The notes under the pieces were generated by a model that saw only the letters and a program-made list of their open reading frames with translations, ran no database searches and was not told where the DNA came from. A stretch of 15,550 nt of DNA. Origin: Bacteroidales bacterium UBA1219. GTDB taxonomy: Bacteria; Bacteroidota; Bacteroidia; Bacteroidales; P3. The position numbers were made by a program, and so were the translations under genes. Numbering within the stretch: the stretch's first letter is position 1; each line of letters starts with the position of its first letter. Below are positions 1 through 7,133 of this stretch, in pieces. Where the stretch lies: the NCBI GenBank assembly GCA_002309295.1, contig DBXF01000037.1, positions 30,258 to 45,807 of the forward strand, given 5' to 3'.

Positions 1-866
1 CCAATCTCGCCCTGACAGCCCACTTCGGCACCAGAAATGGAGGCGTTGGCTTTTATCACGTTGGCGAACAAGCCTGCTGTGGCCATGGCGCGTAGTATCG
101 ACTTGTCGCCATAGTCGTGGTTCTTTTTCAGATGATAAAGCACTGCGGGTAGCACTCCCGACGAGCCGCAAGTGGGCGCCGTAACTATCAGTCCGCCAGA
201 GGCATTCTGTTCGGCGGTAGCCAAAGCGTAGGCCGTCACCAGACAACGTCCCTGCAACGACGGCTTGTAGCTCTTGGCTTTGATGTAATACACAGCGGCT
301 TTGCGTTTCAGGTACAATCCTCCGGGGATAACTCCCTCGGTTTGAAGTCCTTCCTCGATGGTTGACTGCATTATTTTCCAACATTCGTTGAGATAATCCC
401 AGATGTCGCTCTCCTCGTGCGATGCCACATACTCCCAATAGCTTGAGCCATAGCGTTCTATGTACGGCAGAATTTCTGAAATACGGTTGTATTCGTATAT
501 ATCCTCACGTGTAAGCTTAGTGTTTTCGTCGCCCAGAGCTCCACCTCCGATGCTGTAAATCAGCCACTTGTCGATAACATTTTTGTTTGCGTCAAGTGCT
601 TCGAAGTACATGGCGTTGGTGTGGAATGGCTTGGTTTCTTCGGGTTTCCACACTATCTCGGTGGCTTTCGGCTGCAGCACGTCGATTATGGCTTTGTCGG
701 TGAAGTGGCCTTTGCCCGTGGCGGCCAGACTTCCGTAAAGCGTAACGCGGTACGATTCGGCCTGCGGCGTGCGTTGCTTGAACTGCTCGGCAGCCCTGTG
801 CGGCCCCATGGTATGACTGCTCGAAGGGCCGTGCCCTATGCGGTATATTTTTTTCAGTGTTTCCAT
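1..866 (-). CDS. sdaA: L-serine dehydratase (L-serine ammonia-lyase), iron-sulfur type; C-terminus cut off by the window edge
   Basis: The enzyme deaminates L-serine to pyruvate and ammonia in the cytoplasm with a [4Fe-4S] cluster, not PLP. I translated the minus strand from the ATG at 864-866; 288 codons are present before the window ends. Visible motifs are the substrate-loop signature GHGPSSSHTMGP (residues 11-22), APTCGSSGVLP (230-240) with cluster ligand Cys233, and ISGAEVGCQGEI (277-288) with cluster ligand Cys284. Because the serine-binding and cluster domains lie in one frame, this is the single-chain form, usually about 400 residues, so roughly 110 residues with the last cluster cysteine should lie beyond position 1. 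The start is 9 nt after the stop of the acyl-ACP thioesterase, with no Shine-Dalgarno, so it is probably the third gene of an argS operon. Known for the family: cluster chemistry. Inferred: single chain and co-transcription. Confidence 0.95.
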   Translation of the reverse strand, partial: METLKKIYRIGHGPSSSHTMGPHRAAEQFKQRTPQAESYRVTLYGSLAATGKGHFTDKAIIDVLQPKATEIVWKPEETKPFHTNAMYFEALDANKNVIDKWLIYSIGGGALGDENTKLTREDIYEYNRISEILPYIERYGSSYWEYVASHEESDIWDYLNECWKIMQSTIEEGLQTEGVIPGGLYLKRKAAVYYIKAKSYKPSLQGRCLVTAYALATAEQNASGGLIVTAPTCGSSGVLPAVLYHLKKNHDYGDKSILRAMATAGLFANVIKANASISGAEVGCQGEI

Positions 867-875
867 AAAATGTTG

Positions 876-1595
876 TTATTCTGCCATTTGCATTTTGCAA
901 ACAAAACCGATGCCTTTAGCATTTTCGATTGCGAAATGGTATGTATTTCCTTCTTTTAAACGCTTGATGGCAATTTGTTCGCCAAGCTGCGTTTCGTGGT
1001 TGTAGTTGATGTCGATAAAACGAATGGGCTTGCCCAAATCCTGCGGTTCCAAATTATCGCACACCCAGCGCAGATACACGGAGTTGTTCACGTGCTGGGC
1101 TTTGTCGATGGCGGAGAAAGGCACTTCGAGGGTGTTCACCGTCTGCAAATCGGGACACACGGCCATCTTGCCGAGGTCGTAGTCCAGGGCACGTCTCTCC
1201 ACAGCCTCGTAGCCGTGCATAAAACGGTCGCCCATGCGCAGCAAGCGGCGGTTGTTGATGTCTATCACCACCCATTTCGAGGTTCCTCGCACCATCACCT
1301 TGCCGTCTTTTCCGACAAACTCGAAATCACGCAGGGCGAAGACACCTTCCGTACCCCGCGACCATGTGTGCACTGTGCATTCCTCGTAAAGAGTGGGATA
1401 CTGCACAATTTCGTAGCATATGCGCGAAAGCACCCACGCTGTGCCGTCGTTCAACATCGAATAGTAGTCGGAGCCCACAGCGTTGGTGTGAGCCTCGGCG
1501 GAGTCCTGAAACAGCTGCGCCATCGACGGCAACGTCATGCGGCAGTTGCGGTCGGTGTACTGCGAATGTATTTTGAAGGGTTCCTTCCAAATCAT
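876..1595 (-). CDS. acyl-ACP thioesterase, FatA/FatB-like double hotdog (239 aa)
   Basis: It likely hydrolyses acyl-ACP in the cytoplasm, releasing free fatty acid and ending chain elongation. The length and layout fit the bacterial FatA/FatB-type family of two fused hotdog domains: an N-terminal half (about 1-140), including a WVLSRICYEI strand, and a C-terminal catalytic half with the diagnostic block DKAQHVNNSVYLRW (164-177). Asp164, His168, Asn170 and Asn171 match the conserved family positions, and Glu201 in NYNHET aligns with the acidic residue of the plant YRREC motif. One difference stands out: the family pattern D-x-N-x-H reads D-K-A-Q-H here, so the Asn is Ala166. The start is 3 nt after the argS stop, and sdaA follows 9 nt on, implying translation within one operon. 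The family is well supported; substrate chain length cannot be told, and activity is less certain because of Ala166. Confidence 0.88.
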   Translation of the reverse strand: MIWKEPFKIHSQYTDRNCRMTLPSMAQLFQDSAEAHTNAVGSDYYSMLNDGTAWVLSRICYEIVQYPTLYEECTVHTWSRGTEGVFALRDFEFVGKDGKVMVRGTSKWVVIDINNRRLLRMGDRFMHGYEAVERRALDYDLGKMAVCPDLQTVNTLEVPFSAIDKAQHVNNSVYLRWVCDNLEPQDLGKPIRFIDINYNHETQLGEQIAIKRLKEGNTYHFAIENAKGIGFVCKMQMAE

Positions 1596-1598
1596 GAT

Positions 1599-3401
1599 TT
1601 ACATTTTTTCGGGCACCTCTATGCCAAGTATGCCCATCATATTTTTGATTACTTTTGAAACAAAGACACAGAGTTTTAGTCTGAATTTCAGTAGATTGAC
1701 ATTCTCCTCACGCAAAATGGGGGTGTCTTGGTAGAAACTGTTGAAACTCTTGGCAAGGTCGTAAACATAGTTGGCTATCATGGCCGGACTGTAGTTCTGT
1801 GCCGCCTGTTCGATAACCGAAGGTGCGTCGTGGAGCAGTTTTACAATATCGCGTTCCTTGTCGTTAAGCTCTATGGCCGAAGTATCGGGAGCTTGCGAGA
1901 GGTCAATGTGGAGCTGTTCCTGCGATTTGCGGATTATGGAGCGGATACGTGCGTGGGTGTACTGGATGAAGGGGCCTGTGTTGCCGTTGAAATCGATGGA
2001 TTCCTGCGGGTTGAAAAGCATGTTTTTCTGCGGGTCCACCTTGAGGATGAAGTACTTGAGGGCACCCATTGCAAGTATGTAATAGAGGTGTGCGGCGTCT
2101 TCGATTTCGGCGTCCTCGCCCCTGCCCTTTTCCTTGCTGGTGCGTTCGGCTGTGGCCACCATCTCGTCGATAAGGTCGTCGGCGTCAACCACGGTGCCTT
2201 CGCGCGATTTCATCTTGCCGTTGGGCAATTCCACCATTCCGTACGAAAGATGGTAAATCTTTTTGCCCCATTCGAAACCAAGTTTCTCCAAAATCAGCTT
2301 GAGCACGGTAAAATGGTAATCTTGCTCGTTTCCAACGACATATATCAGTTTTTCGGCGTTGAAATCCTTCTGGCGGAGCTGTGCCGTGCCGAGGTCCTGC
2401 GTCATATAAACGGAAGTGCCGTCCTTGCGGAGAAGCAGTTTCTGGTCGAGGCCGTCGCCAGTGAGGTCGGCCCAAACGGAACCGTCGTCCTTGCGGAAAA
2501 GAACGCCGTTCTCAAGACCTTTCATAACCGTTTCTTTGCCAAGCAGATATGTGTTCGATTCGTAATAAATCTTGTCAAAATCTATGCCCAGACGTTTGTA
2601 AGTCTCGTCGAAACCTTTGTACACCCAGCCGTTCATCGTCTCCCACAGACCGTACACTTCGTGGTCCTTGGCCTCCCATTTGCGGAGCATCTCCTGCGCT
2701 TCGAGCATCAGAGGTGCCTGCTTGGCGGCATCTTCCTCACTTAAATCCTGTTTTTCAACAAGTTCCTTAATCTGTTCTTTGTAATGTTTGTCGAAAAGCA
2801 CGTAGTATTTTCCGACAAGGTGGTCGCCTTTTTGGCCCGACGATTCGGGAGTTTCGCCGTTGCCGTATTTCAGCCAAGCCAGCATCGATTTGCAGATGTG
2901 GATTCCGCGGTCGTTCACGAGGTTCACCTTTTTAACGTTGTTGCCGTCGGCTTTGAGCAGTTCCGACACCGACCAGCCGAGCAGGTTGTTACGTATGTGG
3001 CCGAGGTGCAGCGGTTTGTTGGTGTTCGGCGACGAATATTCCACCACTATCGGGGCTTTGCCGCTTTCCGCCGACTTAAAGCCATACTTCTCCACTTCGG
3101 CGTTATCCATCACAAAATCAACCCAATAGTCTTTATTTATCTCGAAATTCAGGAAACCTTTTATCACGTTGAACGAAGCCACCAACGGACATTTCTCAGC
3201 CACAGCGGCGCCAATCTCGTTGGCCACGGCCTCGGGGGCCTTGCGGGCGGCTTTCACGAAGGGGAACACCACAAGGGTGAGGTCGCCAGTGAACTCTTTC
3301 TTGGTTTTCTGAAGGGTTATCGTATTTTCCTCTGCGTCAATGTTATACAGTTCTTTCAGTACGTTTGAAATGATGTTTTGCAAAGTTTCTTCGATTCTCA
3401 T
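1599..3401 (-). CDS. argS: arginyl-tRNA synthetase (class I), 600 aa
   Basis: It charges tRNA-Arg with arginine in the cytoplasm. Domain order is typical: N-terminal Add-1 tRNA D-loop recognition domain (about 1-90); Rossmann catalytic core with the HIGH motif as HLGH (132-135) in SSPNTNKPLHLGHIRNNLLG; the KMSKS loop as KMKSREG (396-402); and an all-helical DALR anticodon-binding domain (about 480-600), entered by NTGPFIQYTHARIRSI. The length fits bacterial ArgS. Within KMKSREG the canonical second Lys is followed by Arg-Glu-Gly as in many ArgS, so nothing looks broken. The start at 3401 gives the expected N-terminus (MRIEETLQNII), preceded by an A/C-rich leader without Shine-Dalgarno. The 189-nt upstream gap carries repeat elements, and I find no convincing TAnnTTTG there. 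It is the first gene of a probable argS-thioesterase-sdaA operon. Confidence 0.98.
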   Translation of the reverse strand: MRIEETLQNIISNVLKELYNIDAEENTITLQKTKKEFTGDLTLVVFPFVKAARKAPEAVANEIGAAVAEKCPLVASFNVIKGFLNFEINKDYWVDFVMDNAEVEKYGFKSAESGKAPIVVEYSSPNTNKPLHLGHIRNNLLGWSVSELLKADGNNVKKVNLVNDRGIHICKSMLAWLKYGNGETPESSGQKGDHLVGKYYVLFDKHYKEQIKELVEKQDLSEEDAAKQAPLMLEAQEMLRKWEAKDHEVYGLWETMNGWVYKGFDETYKRLGIDFDKIYYESNTYLLGKETVMKGLENGVLFRKDDGSVWADLTGDGLDQKLLLRKDGTSVYMTQDLGTAQLRQKDFNAEKLIYVVGNEQDYHFTVLKLILEKLGFEWGKKIYHLSYGMVELPNGKMKSREGTVVDADDLIDEMVATAERTSKEKGRGEDAEIEDAAHLYYILAMGALKYFILKVDPQKNMLFNPQESIDFNGNTGPFIQYTHARIRSIIRKSQEQLHIDLSQAPDTSAIELNDKERDIVKLLHDAPSVIEQAAQNYSPAMIANYVYDLAKSFNSFYQDTPILREENVNLLKFRLKLCVFVSKVIKNMMGILGIEVPEKM

Positions 3402-3463
3402 TGTCGTATGTTTGGTTTTTGTTATTATCTTTTTTACTGCTTTATATTACTCATGTAAAGGTC

Positions 3464-3500
3464 GTTTTTTTCTCAGCTTCGCTATCAAAATCCACCAGCT
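3464..3500. repeat. decayed third copy of the hairpin repeat
   Basis: A T-run followed by CTCAGCTTCGCTATCAAAA and TCCACCAG resembles the left part of the better copy starting about 40 nt to the right (GCTTCGCTATCGAAACATCC). The shared core is GCTTCGCTATC followed by 3-4 A and TCCAC. The inverted repeat that forms the hairpin in the other copies is lost here, so this is a degenerate or truncated copy in tandem with the next one. It lies between the PaaI-like gene and argS. Confidence 0.5.
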
Positions 3501-3503
3501 TTT

Positions 3504-3566
3504 TATTTTGTTCTTCGCTTCGCTATCGAAACATCCACTGGATGTTTCTTCATCTCCGACACATTT
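3504..3566. repeat. dispersed intergenic hairpin repeat, copy A
   Basis: This matches copy B at 14661-14755: a TTTTGTTCT(T/C)CGCT block, TCGCTATC, a hairpin, TTCATCT, and CCGACACATTT. The hairpin at 3528-3548 has 9-bp arms GAAACATCC / GGATGTTTC around ACT. Compared with copy B, this copy lacks 23 nt between TTCATCT and CCGACACATTT, which removes the left arm of the second hairpin, and 8 nt of a CCCTTCGG segment. It sits after the PaaI-like gene stop and before argS, both transcribed leftward. No coding function is likely. It could act in RNA processing or as a weak terminator, or be a non-autonomous mobile repeat; none of these is proven. Confidence 0.7.
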
Positions 3567-3590
3567 GATGTATTGTATTTTAATATCATA

Positions 3591-4001
3591 TTATCTCTTT
3601 ATTTTCACTCCCGTGGTGGTGATGCTCGCCACAATGTTGCCCGATGCATCGGTGACGGAGATTTGGTAGTGACACACGGTATTGCCCTCTTTCACGGGCT
3701 TTGCCTCGGCATAAAGGGTATCGCCCTGAGGCTGGGCCACAAACACTATGTTGCTCGCCGACGAAACGGTGTTCAGCTCGTCCATATTAGCGGCGATGGC
3801 GAAAGCGAAATCGGCCAGAGTGTAGATTGCGCCGCCCATCACGGCTCCCATGGCGTTGCGGTGCCGCGCATCGACCTGCAGTTTGCACTTGGCGTAATGC
3901 ACGTCGGCCTCAACAATCTCTATGCCAGTGGTTTGTGTGGCGTACAAATCTTTGCCAAAACGCTCTTTGGCAAGTTTCAGAAGTGTGTCGCTATCACTCA
4001 T
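3591..4001 (-). CDS. PaaI-like hotdog thioesterase (136 aa)
   Basis: A small single-hotdog protein that probably hydrolyses an acyl- or aryl-CoA thioester in the cytoplasm. The diagnostic block is HRNAMGAVMGGAIYTLADFA: Asn and Gly precede the hotdog helix, and the Asp of LADFA aligns with the PaaI catalytic Asp. The usual HGG reads MGG, a common variation. The length is normal for the family (130-145 aa). I chose the ATG at 3999-4001 (MSDSDTLLKL): it overlaps the dapA stop by 8 nt, typical of translational coupling. A longer start at 4016 (MLQPS) would overlap dapA by 23 nt and adds five unconvincing residues. It is the last gene of the rnhB-DUF6913-dapA group. Substrate unknown; no phenylacetate genes are nearby, so a paa pathway role is not implied. 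Confidence 0.85.
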   Translation of the reverse strand: MSDSDTLLKLAKERFGKDLYATQTTGIEIVEADVHYAKCKLQVDARHRNAMGAVMGGAIYTLADFAFAIAANMDELNTVSSASNIVFVAQPQGDTLYAEAKPVKEGNTVCHYQISVTDASGNIVASITTTGVKIKR

Positions 4002-4881
4002 CGACGGTTGTAACAAGTTGAGACAGTTTGTTATACAGCGTTTTCGACACTTTCACCAACGGCAGGCGCACCGTGCTGGACTCGATAATGCCTTGTATCT
4101 CGAGGGCGGCCTTCACTCCACTGGGGTTGCCTTCCTCGAAAAGTGCGTTGGCGATAGGCAACAGCTGGCGGTGGATGGGCAGTGCTTTCTTGAAATCGCC
4201 TTTCAGGCAGTAGTTCACCATCTGCGACATCTGTTTCGGGAACGCGTTGGCAACCACGGAGATAACTCCTGTAGCACCGAGCGACATCATAGGCAATGTA
4301 AGTGCGTCGTCGCCGGAGAGGACGGAAAATCCATCGGGTTTGTTGTTCAAAATGTTCATTATCTGAGCCATATTGCCCGAAGCCTCTTTCACAGCAACGA
4401 TGTTGGGGCATTCTTCGGCAAGTTGCAGAGTGGTTTCGGCGGCTATGTTACAGCCTGTACGTCCGGGCACATTGTACATTATCACAGGCACAGGCGCCAC
4501 TTCGGCAATGCGTTTGTAGTGCATGTAGATGCCGCGTTGCTGTGGTTTGTTGTAATACGGAGCCACGGAGAGGATGCCGCTTATTCCAGTAAAATCGGTA
4601 TGTTGTATGGTATCGGCGATGGCTGTGGTGTCGTTGCCGCCAATGCCTATAACCACGGGCACACGACCGTTTATCATCTCAAGGATATTCTCCGAAAGGG
4701 CAAAACGTTCTTTTGTGCTCAGTGTGGCCACCTCGCTGGTGGTGCCGAGCATCACGATATAGTCCACTTTATTTTCTATGATATTGTCTATCAAGCGTTC
4801 CAGAGTGCTGAAATCGACAGTGCCTTGTTTGCGGAAGGGAGTAATGAGGGCTACTCCTGTGCCCGAAAATTGATTTTTCAT
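3994..4881 (-). CDS. dapA: 4-hydroxy-tetrahydrodipicolinate synthase (295 aa)
   Basis: It condenses pyruvate with aspartate semialdehyde, the first committed step to diaminopimelate and lysine, in the cytoplasm. It is a TIM-barrel class I aldolase. Visible residues: Thr47-Thr48 in LGTTSE (E. coli Thr44-Thr45), Tyr110 in APYYNKP (Tyr107), Tyr136 and Arg141 in MYNVPGRTG (Tyr133, Arg138), and the Schiff-base lysine Lys165 in VAVKEASGN (Lys161). GTT rather than the GST of N-acetylneuraminate lyases, plus the intact Arg141, favour DapA over other family members. Length is standard. The start lies 5 nt after the stop of the DUF6913-like gene, and the end overlaps the PaaI-like gene by 8 nt, so it is internal to an operon. 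The PGRTG segment continues with Cys144 rather than the frequent Val or Ser, which is unlikely to matter. Confidence 0.97.
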   Translation of the reverse strand: MKNQFSGTGVALITPFRKQGTVDFSTLERLIDNIIENKVDYIVMLGTTSEVATLSTKERFALSENILEMINGRVPVVIGIGGNDTTAIADTIQHTDFTGISGILSVAPYYNKPQQRGIYMHYKRIAEVAPVPVIMYNVPGRTGCNIAAETTLQLAEECPNIVAVKEASGNMAQIMNILNNKPDGFSVLSGDDALTLPMMSLGATGVISVVANAFPKQMSQMVNYCLKGDFKKALPIHRQLLPIANALFEEGNPSGVKAALEIQGIIESSTVRLPLVKVSKTLYNKLSQLVTTVDE

Positions 4882-4886
4882 GATTC

Positions 4887-5432
4887 CTATTCTTTTTCTA
4901 ACGTTATCAGATTCAAGTAATACAACACTTGTTTGAGAAACGACTTGATGTCGTCTTCCTCGTCGTCCATGCGTATAAGCAGGTCGAAATATTTTTCGTT
5001 GTCGAGTTTGTCGCGAGAGATTTTGAAATCGGCCATGGTTTTGAGCGACACGTACTGCGAGAAGAAATCAGGAGTTTCGATGGTGTCTATCAACATATCG
5101 AAATGCTGGTTGAGAAAATTACCTACTGGATAATGCCGTGGCACTCCCCAAAAGTCGATGTCTTCTAAATTGCAGAGTATCACTGCTGTGTTGGTTATAA
5201 TGAAGTCGAGTTCTTTCTGCTGTTTGCGTCCCAGCAAAACCATCTCCTTGCCTCGTTTAGCGAGTTCGGTAGCGAATTTGTTGATAATTTTCCACGAATG
5301 TTCGTCCTCCACATCGAAAATCATGGCAATACGTTTTGCCGTTTGCAGATTGTGGATTTTCTTTTCTCGTGTGAGCTGCAGCTGTTGTTTCAGCAGCCGT
5401 CTCTGTCGTAGTTTTTTAATTGTGTCGAACAT
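4887..5432 (-). CDS. DUF6913-like conserved Bacteroidota protein (181 aa)
   Basis: Function is not known. The N-terminus (about 1-35) is strongly basic and probably helical (MFDTIKKLRQRRLLKQQLQL); a central alpha/beta part begins AKRIAMIFDVEDEHSW and includes LAKRGKEMVLLGRKQQKEL and NFLNQHFDMLIDT; the C-terminus is acidic (RMDDEEDDIKSFLKQ) before a last helix. There is no signal peptide or membrane segment, so it is probably cytoplasmic. I recognise the pattern as the Bacteroidota family DUF6913, which I recall beside dapA; that assignment is from memory. It starts 22 nt after the rnhB stop and ends 5 nt before dapA, so co-expression with both is likely. No catalytic motif can be named. Confidence 0.8.
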   Translation of the reverse strand: MFDTIKKLRQRRLLKQQLQLTREKKIHNLQTAKRIAMIFDVEDEHSWKIINKFATELAKRGKEMVLLGRKQQKELDFIITNTAVILCNLEDIDFWGVPRHYPVGNFLNQHFDMLIDTIETPDFFSQYVSLKTMADFKISRDKLDNEKYFDLLIRMDDEEDDIKSFLKQVLYYLNLITLEKE

Positions 5433-5454
5433 AGCAATGGTTTTAGTTTTTATA

Positions 5455-6054
5455 TTAAAGGTCGAGTGTGAGTTGTTTGTCCAAAGTGAACGATTTGCGG
5501 TGGTAAGGCGTTATTCCGCAGCGGGCGATGGCCTCGTAATGCGCCTTGGTGGGATAGCCTTTGTTATTGTCCCAATGGTAGTCGGGGTATTGCTCGTGCA
5601 GTTTCTCCATGTATTCGTCGCGGTGCGTTTTGGCAAGTATCGAGGCGGCGGCAATGGACATATATTTGGCGTCGCCTTTCACAAAGCACTTGTAGTCGAT
5701 GTCCGTCTCGTTGCGGAATCGGTTGCCGTCGATGAGCAGAAACTGCGGCCGCACTTTCAGTTGCTGCACAGCCAAATTCATAGCGTGGAGCGAGGCCCAA
5801 AGTATGTTCATCTGGTCTATGCCCTCGTTGTCGATGCTGCACACAGCCCATGCCACAGCGTCGCGCTCTATTTCGGCCCGCAACTGCCGGCGTTGCTTTT
5901 CGTTCAATTGCTTGGAGTCGTTGATAAGCGGATTGTCGTAGTCGTCGGGCAACACCACGGCAGCGGCAAACACGGGCCCTGCCAGGCAGCCACGCCCGGC
6001 CTCGTCGCATCCCGCTTCTATCCTTTTGTCCGTGTTGTAATGCTTTATCAACAT
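5455..6054 (-). CDS. rnhB: ribonuclease HII (199 aa)
   Basis: It cuts RNA in RNA/DNA hybrids and starts removal of single ribonucleotides misincorporated in DNA. The type 2 RNase H fold is clear: CDEAGRGCLAGPV (16-28) with catalytic Asp17 and Glu18 and the GRG substrate-recognition motif (20-22); Asp109 in LLIDGNRF; and Asp146 in ASILAKTHRDEYM completing the D-E-D-D metal site. The C-terminal GYPTKAHYEAIARCGITPYH block is typical, and the length is standard. The start is MLIKHY at 6054, with no Shine-Dalgarno. A well-formed promoter (6117-6148) lies about 60 nt upstream, partly inside the end of the preceding membrane-protein gene. It is the first gene of the rnhB-DUF6913-dapA-PaaI group. Confidence 0.97.
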   Translation of the reverse strand: MLIKHYNTDKRIEAGCDEAGRGCLAGPVFAAAVVLPDDYDNPLINDSKQLNEKQRRQLRAEIERDAVAWAVCSIDNEGIDQMNILWASLHAMNLAVQQLKVRPQFLLIDGNRFRNETDIDYKCFVKGDAKYMSIAAASILAKTHRDEYMEKLHEQYPDYHWDNNKGYPTKAHYEAIARCGITPYHRKSFTLDKQLTLDL

Positions 6055-6116
6055 ACATTTATCAACTAATTGTCTGTCAATTTATTTTTATTCTGCCTTT
6101 AACCAAAAGCAAACTG

Positions 6117-6148
6117 CAAATTTACTATTTTTTTTTCAAAATCCCAAA
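6117..6148 (-). promoter_or_regulatory. Bacteroidota-type promoter for the rnhB operon
   Basis: On the minus strand a -33 TTTG (6148-6145) and a -7 TAAATTTG (6124-6117) are separated by exactly 20 nt, a perfect match to the Bacteroidota consensus TTTG-N19-21-TAnnTTTG. The spacer carries nine A residues just upstream of the -7 box. Transcription should start near 6110, leaving a leader of about 55 nt before rnhB. The -33 box lies inside the last codons of the upstream membrane-protein gene. Confidence 0.75.
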
Positions 6149-7122
6149 TACGCCCCTACATATACCACTGCAAGGAAAAGCACAAACACCACATTGCAGA
6201 CCTTTTTATTTTTCCTGAGCATAAGGAAGAACGTGGGCAACATAAAGGCAAAAGGTATGGCGTAGTTCTGCTGGTTGGCGGGAAGTATTATGTCGTAAAG
6301 CGAGAACAATACTCCCACAAGCATAAGAAGCAGTATCACAGTGGTTTTTTTGCGGTATATAATCACTTTTTTCGAAAGTCCGCCCAATATCGAGAACAAC
6401 GACACCAAAGCGAACAACGCCATTGCCGCGCCGCATATAAGTTTTACCGTCCCCGACAAATCATAAACGATGGAGAAACGCATGGCCTCGGTGGAAATTT
6501 TCTGCAAAACTATATCCAGACTGTCGACAAGGTAATAATAAGCGAATAGCGAGAAAAAAGGAGCTATGAAACCCAGCAGCAGCACCAGCCATTCGCGCCA
6601 ATAGTAAAGTTTGTACACCACAAAAGTGGCCAACACAAACAGCAACATGAAAATCGACGGGAAATAGAACAAAAACGCCAGCGCAATGCAGAACGAAGCA
6701 TTGAACACTTTTTCGTACGAATGCTCCTGATTGTAGCAGTTGATGATATTATGCAAGGCAATAAGCAGAAAGATATTGGCAAAAAGCATCGGCGTAAATG
6801 TCTGATTAGCCACATCGGCCCCCATGAGCATTATGTAGGCAAACATGGGAAAAAGTGTTGTGCTGTGTATCAGATTGTTGGATGCAAGTATATGATTCAA
6901 ATAAAAACCTTCTGCAATGGTAAGAAAAAAAGCAATGATAACGGCTGCCATAGGATGTGCCAAGGCAAAAGCACCCAAATAGCTGTAAAACAGCGAGTAG
7001 GGCTCAGACTCCACACTCACCCATCCGCCAAAAAACAATGTCCTGCCCCAAAGAGCAAGGGAGGCAATTAAAATAAACGCCGCCTGATGTATGTAGCTTT
7101 TTTTGAAAATATCTATAATCAT
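6136..7122 (-). CDS. polytopic inner-membrane protein, DUF6427-like (328 aa)
   Basis: Function unknown. The protein is almost entirely hydrophobic, with about 8-10 predicted membrane helices, for example around 11-28, 55-72, 110-127, 143-168, 173-195, 230-250, 256-276, 288-304 and 308-327. The N-terminus MIIDIFKKSYIHQAAFILI, a short basic amphipathic start leading into a helix, and the overall pattern resemble the Bacteroidota family DUF6427; this is recall, not a search. No transport, peptidase or glycosyltransferase motif is evident. It starts 11 nt after the S8 peptidase stop, so the two are probably co-transcribed. Its last codons contain the -33 box of the rnhB promoter. Confidence 0.8.
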   Translation of the reverse strand: MIIDIFKKSYIHQAAFILIASLALWGRTLFFGGWVSVESEPYSLFYSYLGAFALAHPMAAVIIAFFLTIAEGFYLNHILASNNLIHSTTLFPMFAYIMLMGADVANQTFTPMLFANIFLLIALHNIINCYNQEHSYEKVFNASFCIALAFLFYFPSIFMLLFVLATFVVYKLYYWREWLVLLLGFIAPFFSLFAYYYLVDSLDIVLQKISTEAMRFSIVYDLSGTVKLICGAAMALFALVSLFSILGGLSKKVIIYRKKTTVILLLMLVGVLFSLYDIILPANQQNYAIPFAFMLPTFFLMLRKNKKVCNVVFVLFLAVVYVGAYLGF

Positions 7123-7133
7123 CGGTAGTTACA

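Noticed and set aside
3464..3566. CRISPR-like repeat array
   Set aside because: There are only two unequal copies, with no regular spacers and no cas genes; the similarity is that of a decayed intergenic repeat.
3340..3669. Plus-strand frames containing SLSKHPLDV here and again at 14613-14924
   Set aside because: The shared peptide comes from translating the hairpin repeat copies. The frames run into neighbouring genes on the other strand and have no gene-like start context, so the similarity is at DNA level.
3994..4881. N-acetylneuraminate lyase or another DapA-family aldolase
   Set aside because: The GTT motif, Tyr110, Tyr136, Arg141 and Lys165 pattern matches dihydrodipicolinate synthase, and no sialic acid genes are nearby.
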